Below are positions 12,836-25,020 of a DNA stretch of 64,000 bases, in pieces (the first letter of the stretch is position 1; each line of letters starts with the position of its first letter). The notes under the pieces were generated by a model. That model did no database searches and was not told where the DNA came from. It was given only the letters and a program-made list of their open reading frames with translations. This stretch comes from Pteria penguin (Eukaryota > Mollusca > Bivalvia > Pterioida > Pteriidae). The stretch is from assembly GCA_035048485.1 (NCBI GenBank), contig CM068581.1:67427881-67491880 (forward strand), written 5' to 3'. The translations under genes were made by a program, and so were the position numbers.

Positions 12836-12962
12836 GTGTACCATTGCAACGGACTGTACAGAAGCAATGAAGGACATTATACGTTATGTCTGCTGTGATA
12901 AGATGATAAGAGATCTCGTTTTCTACCGTCTCATCCGAAATACGAGCATCCAGTGGCACTTG
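12836..12962 (-). mobile_element. Degenerate SINE fragment
   Basis: The inverted SINE core is recognisable in order: CATTGCAACGGACTGTACAG, 'gaagcaatgaaggacat', then 'accgtctcatccgaaatacgag'. These match the usual 'tttgcaacggacccacc', 'gaagcagtgagggatc' and 'actgtctcatccgaaagacag' blocks. The tRNA head and tail are not readable. Confidence 0.65.
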
Positions 12963-13194
12963 AACACGCCAATCAAACATCTCCCCACCAACCCCCCACA
13001 TACACACACACAAAAGAAAGCCCCCCCCCCCCAAATAATAATAATAAAATCTGTTACGACATGTAAATACATATTATACATCAAAACTTCCAATTCATTT
13101 CGACATGAAAAGCAAATGCCATGACTGACGCCAAAACTGAAAGATTTTCAATAACTTTCTTCACTGCATATCTTTAATGCTTGTTGTTTGTCGC

Positions 13195-13400
13195 ACTAAG
13201 TCTATTTTACTCCTGTAGGGACGCCATGATGTAAGTGTAATGCAATGTACAGGAATTCTCCCACCCACGAATCCGTAAGGGAATTTTACCTGTTTAAGTC
13301 TACCGTGATATAGGACTTCTGTCATGTCGAGGAGTCTTCGGTTGGGAATCGAACCCAGAACCTTTCGGTTACGAACCATGCACGCAATAATCAACTGATG
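13195..13400 (-). mobile_element. tRNA-like sequence, possible SINE of another family
   Basis: The minus strand has GCGTGCATGGTTCGTAACCG followed by AAAGGTTCTGGGTTCGATTC, which includes a strong B box (GGTTCGATTCC), then a non-tRNA body. No tail or target-site duplication was identified. It is not obviously the same family as the (ATCA)n SINE. Confidence 0.4.
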
Positions 13401-13980
13401 TTTACCCGGTCTATCTTCACGGAAAGGAGATTCTTTATCATTTAAGTCTCCTGTTAAATATAAACCTATAACGGTATTTATTGATCTTACCACGTGTTTG
13501 GGGATTATCCAATACGTCATTGTGTTGATTTTTGATAGATCTATCGCTCATTAAAGTTTTGTAAAGTCACGACAGACTCAGTTATTTTGACTGAAACCCA
13601 GACGCTTTAAACACTGCTGAAATCTATTTTTAACCCTGGAAATACCTTTATAAACAAGTATATTCTAATTTATTTCTTGAACGGACATAAATTCTCATAT
13701 ACGGTCTTGTACATGTAAATGATTAATACAACAATAGAGCGCCAAAATTGAAACAAATCTGAATTTGGAATATAATCGCCATGCACATCTAATAAGAAAG
13801 TTGTCCCATACAAATACATATACATGTAGGACTAAGGTACATAAACGTAAACTATTAAGTATTTAGTGACCAGGATATATCAATCAACTCTGCTGTAGGT
13901 ATGCGTAGTGTTTTGGGGGAAAAAAGGGGGGGGGGGAGATAGTAGCAAAGACGTTCCAACTTTGGCACTCTTTTGTTGGG
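13401..13980. other. No feature recognised
   Basis: AT-rich with a G-run near 13930. No coding signal. Confidence 0.4.
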
Positions 13981-14030
13981 TTATTATACTTCAAATACAA
14001 ATGTGTGCTCATTTTGAAATACTTCTGTGA

Positions 14031-14389
14031 AAATAAGGCATTTTACAATTACCATACTGTGAGAACATTTTACAATTACCATATTGTGAGAACATTTTAC
14101 AATTACCATACTGTGAGAACATTTTACAATTACCATACTGTGAGAACATATCAGAATTACCATACTGTGAGAACATTTTACAATTACCATACTTTGAGAA
14201 CATTTTACAATTACCATACTGTGAGAACATTTTACAGTTATCATACTGTGAGAACATTTCACAATTACCATATTGTGAGAACATTTCACAATTACCATAC
14301 TGTGAGAACATTTTACAATTACCATACTGTGAGAACATTTTACAATTATACTGTGAGAACATTTTACAATTACCATACTGTGAGAACAT
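14031..14389. repeat. 27-bp tandem repeat, about 13 copies
   Basis: The unit is ACATTTTACAATTACCATAC plus TGTGAGA (27 bp), with single-base variants and one copy that is 3 bp shorter. Because 27 is divisible by 3 and the unit lacks stops in several frames, long open frames appear on both strands (9-residue repeats such as YHTVRTFYN). These frames are not evidence of a gene. Confidence 0.95.
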
Positions 14390-14880
14390 GGGAACGCTTG
14401 ACTACAGAATTTGAGAACTTTTTTTCAAAACAGGGGAATCCAGCTTTTGAGCAGCGACTTTTGTCAAGTAATTGAGTTAGGGACGAAATCACAAAGATAT
14501 GACACTGAAAAATGTGATCTAGGGGAAAATGATAATAGCAAACATCAAATAATCAGAGAGTGTCTAGTGTCAAAATCATACATTTTTTCATCACCGAAGA
14601 GAACTTTAAATACAACACCCAAGCATCGCCCGTTTCATACCACAAATCAAACAACAAGCTTTGCACATGATCCACTTCACGTGAAAACCACTTGAATTCG
14701 TAGATAAATTTGTTTACTTTCACTTCACCCATAATGAAGAATTTCTGGACAATATTCTTGCGTAAAAATACTTCATTTGGAGTGATCTCAAAGTAAATTT
14801 CTACGAGTACGTGTGAGGGAAAACTAAACTCTTTGGGTAAGTTCATGATTTAAAATTCTTTATTCACCTTAAACAAACTT
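14390..14880. other. No feature recognised
   Basis: AT-rich sequence between the 27-bp array and a tRNA-like remnant. Overlapping open frames are short and featureless. Confidence 0.35.
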
Positions 14881-14887
14881 CTTGGGG

Positions 14888-14952
14888 CAGGTCACTCAAG
14901 AGGTATCGCTCTGGAATCCTGAACTGACTACCCAAGTTCAATTTCTGGCTGT
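14888..14952 (+). mobile_element. Degenerate tRNA-like SINE head
   Basis: GGTCACTCAAGAGGTATCGC, 'tctggaatcctgaactg' and an 'aagttcaatttc' B-box-like block resemble the SINE head (GTGGCCTAGTGGTATCGCG...GGTTCGA). The core is missing; a microsatellite follows. Confidence 0.35.
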
Positions 14953-14980
14953 TGATTCCGGTTTTCAATTTTTCAGTTTA

Positions 14981-14985
<5 letters not shown>

Positions 14986-15023
<38 letters not shown>

Positions 15024-15114
15024 CATCATCATCATTATCATCATCATCATTATTATTATCATTTTTATCATTATAATCCTCCTCCTCATCATCATCATTA
15101 TTATTATTATCATT

Positions 15115-15149
<35 letters not shown>

Positions 15150-15150
15150 A
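14986..15150. repeat. (ATT)n/(ATC)n compound microsatellite
   Basis: Uninterrupted ATT triplets give way to mixed ATT/ATC and then pure ATC. Open frames of poly-Leu/Tyr/His/Asp type are artefacts. Confidence 0.95.
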
Positions 15151-15388
15151 ATTTTTATTCTTCAAAAATAGAACTGATTTATCATACAGTAATATAAAAC
15201 CGAGAACTTAATCTTAACTTTCCTACAGAATTCATCCTCATATCTAATTTATATAATTATTAACTAAGATAAAATGAATTTTTAAAAACTAGTGCAAAAT
15301 TCGACTACTCTGACAACACCCCCTTCGCAGAATTAAAAAAAATCAAAATAAAAGTTTGCCTGCGAGAGTACTTGCTGTTTTCCTTCTT

Positions 15389-15665
15389 GAATGCAATTGA
15401 TTAATTGATTGATGGATTGATTGATTGATCACTCCACGATTATTTCACGTGTACGGTGACGGCATCTAATTGATGCATTGCATAGTAATTCATGTACCTA
15501 TGCAATATATAGACCCACCCAAAGCAGTGAGGGATCTTATATGAGCCACGCCTACCGTGAAACGGGGCCTCGATTTTTACGGTCTCATCCGAAAAACAGA
15601 ACACCGGTTTGCCAGGACAGGAGTCGAACCCGGGACCGATCACCTTATTCCCTGAGCCACATTGG
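15389..15665 (-). mobile_element. tRNA-headed SINE
   Basis: The inverted tail 'attgattgattgatt' is followed by the reverse complement of the usual core ('cacgtgtacggtgacggcatc', 'aaagcagtgagggatctt', 'acggtctcatccgaaaaacag') and a B box (CGGGTTCGACTCC on the minus strand). The duplication TTTCCTTCTT lies at 15379-15388 and 15666-15675. Confidence 0.85.
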
Positions 15666-15686
15666 TTTCCTTCTTTTAATAAATCA

Positions 15687-15761
15687 ATGACGCATATGAG
15701 TACTAACTACAATGACGCATGTGAGTACTAACTACAATGACGCATGTGAGTACTAACTACA
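15687..15761. repeat. 25-bp tandem triplication
   Basis: AATGACGCATRTGAGTACTA plus ACTAC occurs three times head to tail. Confidence 0.9.
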
Positions 15762-15769
15762 ATGTTGGA

Positions 15770-18600
15770 AAACTGAGATTATTTCTTGTCAACATGAGTG
15801 GATCGACAATTTGTTTTCATGGAAGGGGGCGGGGGTCTTAAATCCAGTCAGAGGGGTCGAGCCAATCATAAATCATATGGGCTAATGGGGGAAAAATGTA
15901 TATATTTTTCCCCTTAGTTGGTTGGATCCGCGCATGTATCAATATCATTCCATTGTTATTATAATTTCACGTGATGTTGCGATCCAACTTCTGTTGCGAA
16001 TTGCGACAAACTTTCAGATATCTCAAAATAATGTTTAATTGACAGAAGAATGTAGAATAATAACTCGCCAAGCCGTCACCCAGAGAGGGTAAATATTAAG
16101 TTAACAATTGTGTGTGCATTTCTATTCAATTTAAAAGCAAACAAAGAGAAGCGTGTCGCTCCGTAATGCACCGATATATAATGGATTCACATGGTACTTC
16201 CGTGTCTACTCGCGGTCTTATAACGCTGTTCTAAATCTTTCCATTTTTTCTTTATAGATAAAATAAGGGATTAAATTTCGTTTATATCCATTGAAAGTGT
16301 ATAAAAAATTACCTAGAAAACTGAGTGGAAAGAAAAATTCATAATCTAATCCTAAAACTCATGAAATGAAGCAGCACGACAAAATTATTTATGGAAATCT
16401 TTATTTATATTGGGGTATAATTAATTTTGAAGGGGATATTGGGATCTCGGACCCTCTTTTCCATCCCCACCTCTTTGTTTTAATTTACCTCAATGGTTTT
16501 GTTCAAGTTTTGTTTCGCTAACAAACAAGAAAATGTAGCCGTACATTTAAAAACTTCATTGTCTATACTGTACATGAAGAATGGAATTTTCTATTTCTAC
16601 AAATACATTTTTACATATACATGTCCCTCCCTTTTTTTGAAGAGTTATCAATCATATATGTAAACACGCTCAGGGTATGACAATTAAATACAAAATACAT
16701 ATCATATATGCTGATATGCATTTGTAGATCGATATCACAAATTAATCTCAATTCAGGTAATCAATATTTCTGATCGATTTGGTGCAAACGGCGTATCTGA
16801 GTGAAATGAAATATTTATAAATTCTGGTTTCAAATCATCACTGAATCATTAAGTTAAAATAACACATCGACAGCTTGCTGTTACAAATAGTTTCTGTGCG
16901 TCAACATTCACTTTGTTAAAAGTAATGTGCAGAATTTTGAAAAATGGGGGGAGGGGGATCACAAAAACTGGAGAAGAAAAAAATGTTATGGTTGATGAGA
17001 AATTGACAAAATATTACATTGTGTAGCTAAAAAAGACCCCCCTTTTCTGATATAATTGATGTGTAGATATCAAAAGGTTATAGTAATTGTTTAAAGTATT
17101 ATTTAATTACCTAATTTTTAAATCAACGGTCAAGTGATTATCCTTTAGAAATGTGTATGAATAACACTGCGGTAGATTCGGGTTTGAAATCATAAATAAG
17201 TTGAAAAGTTGGTATTGACCGGTAAATAAATCCCAACCCACTACCTGGGGACCTTTCGACCCTTACTTAATGACCATTTACTTACAATTAAAGTACGTTT
17301 ATGTGTATATTTTATGGTATAGTAACTACATGTGCCTTGTTTATTTGACCGTCTAATACTGTTCTGACAGGTAATGAATTCTCTTTGATCTTTTATTCAA
17401 AGACATTTTACATATCTTCAGTAAATTCCTTGAAAAATATATGTAGTCTCTATTTGTATAATGTATTTCTAAAGATGAAGGCTATGCAGATTTAAGATTA
17501 AATAGATATACAAGAATCACATGACAAACCCTTACCTTTGAGAACATTATAAAAAGAAAGAAAAACGATCCATTTCTGTAAAAAGTCCCACATTTTTTTC
17601 CGGTGTACAATATTTATTCAATGTGCAATCCTTTTCAAAAAGGGGTGTCCGATCTAGTTCCTTGTGTGTACTAGCTAGTAAAGTCCAATTTAATGAAAAT
17701 TTTAAACACTCATGCTAATTGTATAGGTATTTAAATTGCATGTATTACAAAACTTGCGTGTGAAAAAGGCACAATAACTTTATACACAGTCCGACTTGTA
17801 AAGCTGTTTAAGAACGACCTAACTTTTAAGGCATTGAAATGAAGAGAAAGAGCAAATATCTCTTTGCGACAATCAACCAATCAAAATCCTCGATTTATAT
17901 GTTCATGGAAGCGACATCGGGCGTTGAAAGAATTTACAAATTGATAGATTTGTAGACACGTTAGCTTATTAAAACAAGATTTACATGGATATTATAATAG
18001 TAGAGAGAGAAATGACCCGTAAACATCACGATTTTTATGGGAATTTTTATGACTGATTTGAAACATTTAAAATAGATCGCGGAAGAGGTATACTTATATT
18101 GTCATTAGTGGATCCAGGCGGGCTTGGATCTGAGAGAGAAGTAACTTTTTTTTAATTCACATAGTGGTTTGGAAGGTAACTCCTGAATCGCGGTATATCC
18201 GGACGATCGCTGTTTTCGTTACGTACTGATCAATTCAAGTAATTTTGACCGCACGTTCTGAAAGAACAACATATTTTAAAACTGTATGCCCATGAACCAT
18301 TTTAAAATTTCTTCATTTAATTTTATTTTAATGAACCGTCCGGATTTACCGGGCGTCCGCAGTTACCTTCCTGACCAGTACCCAAAACAAAACTTTGCTT
18401 AAATAATTTCAACCCCCCTCCCCTAAAATAAAATCTCCAAATTTGAAATTCTGGATTTGTTACTTAAATAGGGAGATTTAACTGGCCTCTCTATGGCATA
18501 GAGAAACTGCAGACAGAATCTTCTTTATGCCCGTATGAGGCTTATAGTTGTGAAAATTAATCATTCCTTCATTATTTCAAGCTAGAAAATGAGATGCAAA
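15770..18600. other. Long noncoding stretch, nothing recognised
   Basis: AT-rich sequence with scattered G/C homopolymers and a partial 'agtggatccaggcgggc' near 18110 that may be an eroded end of the CAGTGGCGGAT MITE family. No exon-like frame with splice signals stood out. Confidence 0.4.
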
Positions 18601-19730
18601 TCTTTAAAAGGTATGTATACAGATGTCAGAATGTCAGGGATTCGAAATGAAGGAGTTCAGACTTAATGGCACGAACGTAAATACAAAATGTATCCATACA
18701 GTACATTTCACAGCAAATGAGTTTGTTCTTACATGTATGTACTTTATGAAACACAAGGGTAAGAGGTGGTGTGTTTACTTCCTATATAAAGTTAAAGATA
18801 AACGTACGCCTGGAATGGGGTATACTTTAAAGGCAATCAAATATATGAATATATATCAATGGCATTTTAAAATTTCTGAAAATAGCTGAGCAAATGAAAC
18901 ATTTACAAGGAGTAAAGTAGAAACTTTGACAGAATCTTTAGGAATGTAAACATTGAATATTTCGTATTTCGTACAGCAAATTTGGGTTGTTTTGACAGAA
19001 CATATATATATATCTGAATATGCTTTTCACAGTATGTTTATATGTATGTTTTCACACTTAGCACAATATAGGAATCGGTAGGTTGCTCACAACTCAAGCC
19101 ATACTCCCGTACCCAAAATCATTGCGATTCGATTATAATAACAAGACAGTACAAAAAGTAAACCCCCCCCCAAAAAAAACAAAAACAAAAACAAACAAAC
19201 AAACAGACAAACAAACAAAAAAACCCCCAAATGTACGCTAAGATCTGTTTTAAAAGGCAAGAAAAGAGTCGTCGTTAAAGTAATTGTTATAAAACACAAA
19301 ACAAACTAAAACGGAGAGGAAAGTAAAAAGAAAAAAAAGCAAATTCAAACAAACTTATTTCTTTTACTCTTCCTGTTGCGTGACCTGATCAAACAGTCCA
19401 CATGTCTTCTTTTCTTAAATATTAAAAGATTTTAATTGCCTGTATACTTTTAAAGCTACATAAGTTCAGTTTTGCTGGATTCTTGTTTTTTTGTCATATC
19501 AAGATCATCGCACTGATTATGACGACGGCACTTGTCTGTCTGATACATCGCACATATATATATATATTTACATTCTAATTCGCTCTGTTTAAACGAATAT
19601 AAATAATTAATAATGAAAAAACCCCACAGTATTGTAAGAGAGAAGCGCTCAACATTGGCATCTATTCTGTTATTCTACACTATCATCTTTATTATGATTA
19701 TGATCATCATTGTCGTCGTCGTCGTCTTAA
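18601..19730. other. Mostly featureless; C/A-rich low-complexity at 19160-19240
   Basis: An 88-codon plus-strand frame at 18623-18889 has no family motif and could be chance. An (AAAC)n-like tract lies at 19165-19225, a short (TA)n tract at 19550 and GTC repeats at 19713. Confidence 0.4.
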
Positions 19731-19737
19731 TGGACAA

Positions 19738-20022
19738 AGCCCGTGTGGCCCAGTGGATGAGATGGTCGTCTTGTGACAGAGAGGTCCCGGGTTCGACTCC
19801 CGCCGTGGGCGCACCAGAGTTCTGTTTCTCGAATGAGACAGTAAAAACCGAGGTCCCGTATTACGGTAGGCGTGGCACATAAAAGATCCTTTACTGGTTC
19901 GGGTGGGTCTGTTGCACAGGTATATCTTTCTATGCAATGCATCAGACAGAAGCTGTCACCACATACGTGTGACAATAATGGAGTGGCGTAAAACAATAAT
20001 TAATCAATATTTATTGAGAAAT
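19738..20022 (+). mobile_element. tRNA-headed SINE
   Basis: GCCCGTGTGGCCCAGTGGAT head, CGGGTTCGACTCC B box and all core blocks are present in order, with an AATCAAT-type tail. Flanks TTAATGGACAAA and TTAATAGACTAA look like a slightly diverged duplication. Confidence 0.85.
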
Positions 20023-20171
20023 TAATAGACTAAAATTCTACGATAGAAAATTTTTGTGTTGAACATATATTAAAATCATAAAAGTAATAATGCATCTTTC
20101 ATATCTTCTCATAGATTATCTTTATTTAGAAATACTTTTGTCCAAATGCTTTAAATGCCTACTTAATAAAT

Positions 20172-20366
20172 CCCTACCATTGTAAAGAATCGAGCCGAGG
20201 CAGTGAAGAATCTTTTACATGCTGACATCTAGCGTAACATGGAGCCTACATAAATTACTTTCTTATCCGAAAGATACGACACCGACGAGCCGCCGATGGG
20301 ATTTGAATCCCAAACCTTTCGGTAACGCGGCCAAAGACGCCACTGACTGAACCACACCGGCTCCAG
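20172..20366 (-). mobile_element. Degenerate SINE copy, tail missing
   Basis: Inverted core blocks ('gaggcagtgaagaatctttt', 'cttatccgaaagatacgacac') lead to a B-box remnant and the head read backwards (CACACCGGCTCC). It is older than its neighbours at 19738 and 20413. Confidence 0.75.
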
Positions 20367-20412
20367 TAACTAAGTTCATAATGTTAATTCTATGACCTCC
20401 CATCTTGAGAAA

Positions 20413-20669
20413 AGCCGGTGTGGCCTAGTGGATGAGGTACTCAGATCGTGGCCTAGAGGTACCAGGTTCGATTCTAGCCTTGGACAAACCGGTGTTCTGT
20501 CTTTCAGACGAGACAATAAAAACCGAGGTCCCGTGTCAAAAGATCCCTCACTCATCCGGGTGGGTCCGTTGTACAGGTAGAAATTTCTGTGTAATGCATC
20601 AGGCAGATACCGTCAACATATACGTGAAATAACCGTGAAGTGACGTAAAACAATAATCAATCAATCAAT
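20413..20669 (+). mobile_element. tRNA-headed SINE
   Basis: AGCCGGTGTGGCCTAGTGGA head, AGGTTCGATTC B box, full core and (TCAA)n tail. The duplication CATCTTGARAAA lies at 20401-20412 and 20670-20681. Confidence 0.9.
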
Positions 20670-20689
20670 CATCTTGAAAAACCTGTTGA

Positions 20690-21765
20690 TCTTTATATGA
20701 AGGATTATTTATAGATTTTTAAAGTTGTATACCCTACAATTCGGTATAATTTCAAAAATCAGGGCATGTAAAACAAAACCTGTATTTTTCTCGTAAGGTT
20801 AATAATATTCTTGTTGCTACAAACCCTCGTAGATATCAAAATAAAAAGAAAATACTTCGTAAATAAAGTCGGCATTCCAGAAATACAACCATAACCTTAC
20901 TTCGCGCATGCGCAGATTAATCAAAACAAATACGATGAAGGGAGACTCCAAAAGAAAACGATTTCAGTAAATACTAACTTTAGCAGACTTGAATGCAGAT
21001 TTTTAACGTTACTCGTCAAGTTTATTTACTTCGCCCTCCATCAGTGTTCATGATGCTGCGGCTTTCCACTTAATACGACGAATTTGATCACAACATATGC
21101 AAGGGTCCTTTTTAATATGTTTTAGGTTTATATGTAAAATCAAAACAATTTAGAATAAATTAACCTATGGTATGCACTGTACTAGCACATCTTTAAATGT
21201 GTGCTTTTTGATTTTGCTCCTTTTGCTGTGAATGGGAAGGTAGGCACCCGTAAACCGGTTAACCACACCAATTGAATGACATTTGTTACATGAATTGATC
21301 GTCTTAAGTCGGTATCGTAACTGAGTACAATCGAGTATTTTTTGTATTGTCCTATTCTGTGTTTGACTATTATCATGTTTTGTGTGTATGCCCTTGGTGA
21401 TTTGTGTCATAATTTCGTGAGACGTCTTCTGTCTTCTCTTCTTGAGTAAAAATCATAAATACTTTCAGTATTTTTGTCTCACGTCGGGGTCTCGAACATG
21501 TGACACAGTGGCCAAGAATGTAATAATTTTGTAGAAGGTCGTTAGAAGATATGTACAATAAAAAGTGTGACCTTTTACTGACTCGTTGCTATTTATTTTG
21601 ACAGTCAGATATAATTATTGTCAAAACAGTAACAAATCCAGAAAAGGTCACAGAGTCCTGGTTAATTACAACACGCATAATATTAGTTTTCATAGGTGTA
21701 GTAGAAAAAAGAAAAAAAAATCTAAAGAGACACTATCGTCCTACTGATGATGGGTATTTTCTTTA
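20690..21765. other. No feature recognised
   Basis: Noncoding AT-rich sequence. Short overlapping minus-strand frames near 21165-21560 carry no recognisable motif. Confidence 0.4.
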
Positions 21766-21769
21766 CTTC

Positions 21770-21885
21770 ATTTTTCTTTCATTCATTCATTCTTTCTTTT
21801 CTTTATTTTTTCTTATGTGTGTTTGTGTGTGTAGGTGTGTATGTGTGTGTGCGTGTGTGTAGGTGTGTGTGTGTGTGTAAAAAAG
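21770..21885. repeat. (TTTC)n and (TG)n simple repeats
   Basis: TTCATTC/TTTC repeats are followed by interrupted TGTG runs. Open frames of Cys/Val or His/Thr type are artefacts. Confidence 0.9.
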
Positions 21886-21889
21886 GTGA

Positions 21890-23453
21890 ACGGCAATCTC
21901 TCCGAAGCATGGGACGAGTTCAGTGGGAACACCATCGTCTTTTTTTTTGACAAAATCAGACTCGAAAGCACTACGGCGCAGCGATATATACCGAATCGAG
22001 GAGTGCAATGCAAAATGAGGCGGGGAAAATTTATATGATTGCTTTTGTAATTTAAATATGAGAAGTTCAGTAGGAAAAGTAATGCACTTTTTAATGAATA
22101 TTATACAATCATAAAGGCAATTCAGATATCGTTGCGATACTTCATATTTTTAAAGTTGCACTAGCTGTCATTTTCCGTATTAAAACGAAAGCTGAAACTT
22201 TTAACTCTCGACTCTCTCCTGAAGTTAAGCTTTTATTCGAAATTACAATGTTATATTAGTTCGGTTAGTAGTGGAAAAAATCATTAAAATTTAATTAAAT
22301 AATTACGACCTACCCACACAAAGTCGGTAATTTTTTCTTCACCTGGCATGCTCAGTGTATCAATGACCTAGCCAACTAACGCGAGATTAGGAAACTTTCA
22401 CTAATAACAACAACACTGGTGACGTAGACAAAGCTATCGGAGATGAGACGTCCTCGATTAATGACAGAATTCGATAACATCAGGGATGAAAAAAGTCTGT
22501 GACGAAACATTTTTTAGAACAAGAACAACACAGAAGTTGCACTAGAGCGATGGGAACGGGGGAGAGTTGTCAGTTTACACAAAATACTTTGCACGAGTCT
22601 TTAATGTTTACATTTTTCAATACCATGTCAGCACGAGGCCTTGACATTCCATTGTATTGATTGCTTGCGTGTTTGTATTATGAAAGCGGTCCGATATTTA
22701 CTGTCATTGGGTAAGGTAATCTCTTCAAATTAACTGTTGATAATAATATGTAACTTGGACGACATGAAAGAAACGTGAATGCATTTTGTAAAATTCTTTA
22801 AAAGATATTATTTTAAGAGTCCCTTTTTGAGGCCTCTCGATCAAATCATGTGGGACTACTAATGTGACATAAAGCTTTAAAATGTTCGTTGTATATAGCC
22901 AAATTACTATTGACAGTATTACTAATGACATTTTATCTTTTCTTCTAGCTGTGCATTTAGTATGCGCCTATATATCTTTGAGTTTACAAAGCTAGAGAAA
23001 AACTTGTTTTACCAAGATATACTCAGCGACACACTTTAGTACATTGTTTTTATCACGTGATTTTCTGACCCCGATCTACATACGTGTCAAATGCTGTGTA
23101 AATGGTGAATGTAACGGACATTTCTCAATTTTCCGGTTTATAAAAACGTGTCAATGTCGTCAAAAGAGTTGACTTTCGATGTAGTATAACTTTGTTTTGT
23201 AGTTTGATTGTATGTAATTTCAGATAATTGAATGAAACATAACATTCTTGTTATACCAATTTTGACAGCTAATGCAACTTTAAATATTAGAATACTGGAA
23301 AAGAATAAGAGAAAATTCGAATTGAAATTTAACCAGTGCATTTAAGTAAACTTCGCCATGAAAAATCATACTTGATCACCCATTCAAAGAGAAACAATTA
23401 CGGACAAAAACAGACCATGATTGACTTTTTTCCGTGCAAACATGTCAGACATG
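21890..23453. other. No feature recognised
   Basis: Noncoding AT-rich sequence with no supported exon, tRNA or element. Confidence 0.4.
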
Positions 23454-23585
23454 CAGTGGGCCGTTTCACAAAGAATCATACGTGCGATATTTTACGTCCG
23501 TACAAAAAATTCCTTAAGTCTTAAAGAATTTTTTTGTACGTACGTAAAATATCGTACGTATGATTCTTTGTGAAACGGCCCACTG
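23454..23585. mobile_element. 132-bp foldback MITE
   Basis: CAGTGGGCCGTTTCACAAAG begins a left arm of about 60 nt whose near-perfect complement ends CGGCCCACTG. The middle is a short AT loop. The sequence would form one long hairpin. Its ends resemble those of the larger element at 44093-44953. Confidence 0.85.
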
Positions 23586-23699
23586 GTCGCCAAACAGGCG
23601 TGGCCATGTGTGTTTACATAACAACTGAAAGCAATTCCAATGGCTGACTACGAAATACATACGAGTCTTATTTGCGTACGGAAATGGACGAGTTTTTGG

Positions 23700-24060
23700 T
23701 AACGAGCTGCTGGAAGATAAGTGTTGTTTAATGAGGGAATACAAGCAGAGTACGCGAGGATAGTGAAGAAGCAGTGTGTGCTGTTATGCGCGATAAATGA
23801 GCAATGGGAATCGGGCGTAGGTGAACCAAAAGGCACGCTCGACCTCGTCCTATAGTAGACAAAATCATCGAAGTTCAAGATTAGGGAGCTGGTTCCAAAG
23901 TCACTCCGGGGGGGGGGGGGGGGGCCCAAACTGTTATATCCAGGAGCAGTACCCGACTGAGATCGAGCAGCGTAGGAAGTTCTTCTATCTCTTCATGCGC
24001 GAAAACCGCAATGGAGGAAACGGTTTTCTTTAGCGATAGACAGACTATATATTTATGAAA
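23700..24060 (+). pseudogene. Decayed LINE ORF1 fragment
   Basis: Blocks match the ORF1 protein encoded at 32823-33815 but in shifting frames: EDSEEAVCAVMRDK (cf. EDENCEEVIQKFVHEK), MGIGRR, ARPRPIVDKI, FKIRELVPKSLRG, YIQEQYPTEIEQRRK and AIDRLYIYEID (cf. LVKDRLYINGVEY). Several frameshifts, internal stops and a G-run insertion at 23908-23923 make it non-functional. It derives from the C-terminal half of ORF1. Confidence 0.75.
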
Positions 24061-24378
24061 TAGATGGATTATGAGCCCGAGAGCTTCCCGTTAGTGTATA
24101 CGGGTCCGCGCCTGCGCATCCGCCTGCCAAGTCATATGGCCAGCGACAGCAACGTAAACGAACCAGGGTAGGTTCTAGTAAGGTAAGACTGGAGGAGCAG
24201 GGACAATAGAATAGTGTCTTTTCGCTGAAGGCCATAATATAGAAATTGCTAGATTCTCATCCAACTTTACTGTACTGTGATAACACAGCATCACACAATT
24301 TGAGTTAACATTACTTTTCGCCGATCATGACTTAGGGGTTACCATGTTTGTGTTGCATGCTACTAATGCATTTGACCA

Positions 24379-24482
24379 AAAAAAAAAATAACCAAAAAAA
24401 AAAACCCCAAAAAACAAAAAAAAAAAACCAAAAAAAAAAAAACCAACAAATGAAAAACCAAAAAAAAAAAAAAAAAAAAAAT
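24379..24482. repeat. A-rich low-complexity tract
   Basis: Runs of A interrupted by CC or C. It could be a decayed poly(A) tail or a simple repeat. Confidence 0.9.
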
Positions 24483-24496
24483 TAGAGGCACAGAGT

Positions 24497-24870
24497 TATG
24501 GTTTTCTAAACCAAGTCGCTAATAACAGTCATATCAAAAGCTGTAGGGTTTCGTGACGTCACAAATTAGAAACTGCAGGGTAACGTGACGTAAACTGCAG
24601 AGGTATCGTGAATACCCTTGCAGTTTTTAAAATCGGACAGCCAATGAGTTCGCGTGTTACAATCATAATGCATTAGAATATGGTTTTCTAAGCCAAGTCG
24701 CTAATCACAGTCATATCAAAAACTGTAGGGTATCGTGACGTCACAAATTAGAAACTACAGTGTATAGTGACGTCATATCAAAAACTGCAGAGGTATCGTG
24801 AATACCCTTTGCAGTTTTTAAATCGGACAGCCAATGAGATCGCGTGTTACAAACAAAATACATTAGAATA
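24497..24870. repeat. Tandem duplication of a unit of about 182-191 bp
   Basis: Copy 1 is 24497-24678 and copy 2 is 24679-24870. Both start TATGGTTTTCTAARCCAAGT and end CATTAGAATA. Each holds a hairpin-prone block ('ctgcagaggtatcg' / 'aatacccttgcagt') and one or two TGACGTCA palindromes. Copy 2 has about 9 extra bases near 24775. Confidence 0.85.
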
Positions 24871-24929
24871 AAGCATTGCCGTTATCACCTGATATGACTA
24901 CGAGCTATACTAGCTCAAATAATATTATA

Positions 24930-25020
24930 GTATCGCGGCGGTTGTGACCCGTCAACAGGGAATGCTTATTCCTCCATGGCACCTGATCCCACTACCGGTT
25001 CTGGTAGGGGTCAGTGATAA
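24930..25020 (+). mobile_element. Fragment shared with the retroelement relic at 5871-5935
   Basis: GGGAATGCTTATTCCTCCAT followed by GGCACCTGATCCCAC is the inverted counterpart of the block at 5873-5915. It probably belongs to the 3' part of the same retroelement family. Confidence 0.6.

Noticed and set aside
13161..13520. Minus-strand 119-codon frame as a gene
   Set aside because: It crosses a tRNA-like B box and has the look of a SINE-type repeat; no domain is visible.
14005..14475. Long open frames on both strands with 9-residue repeats
   Set aside because: They are produced by the 27-bp tandem repeat, whose length is a multiple of 3 and which lacks stops; there is no start, splice or domain evidence.
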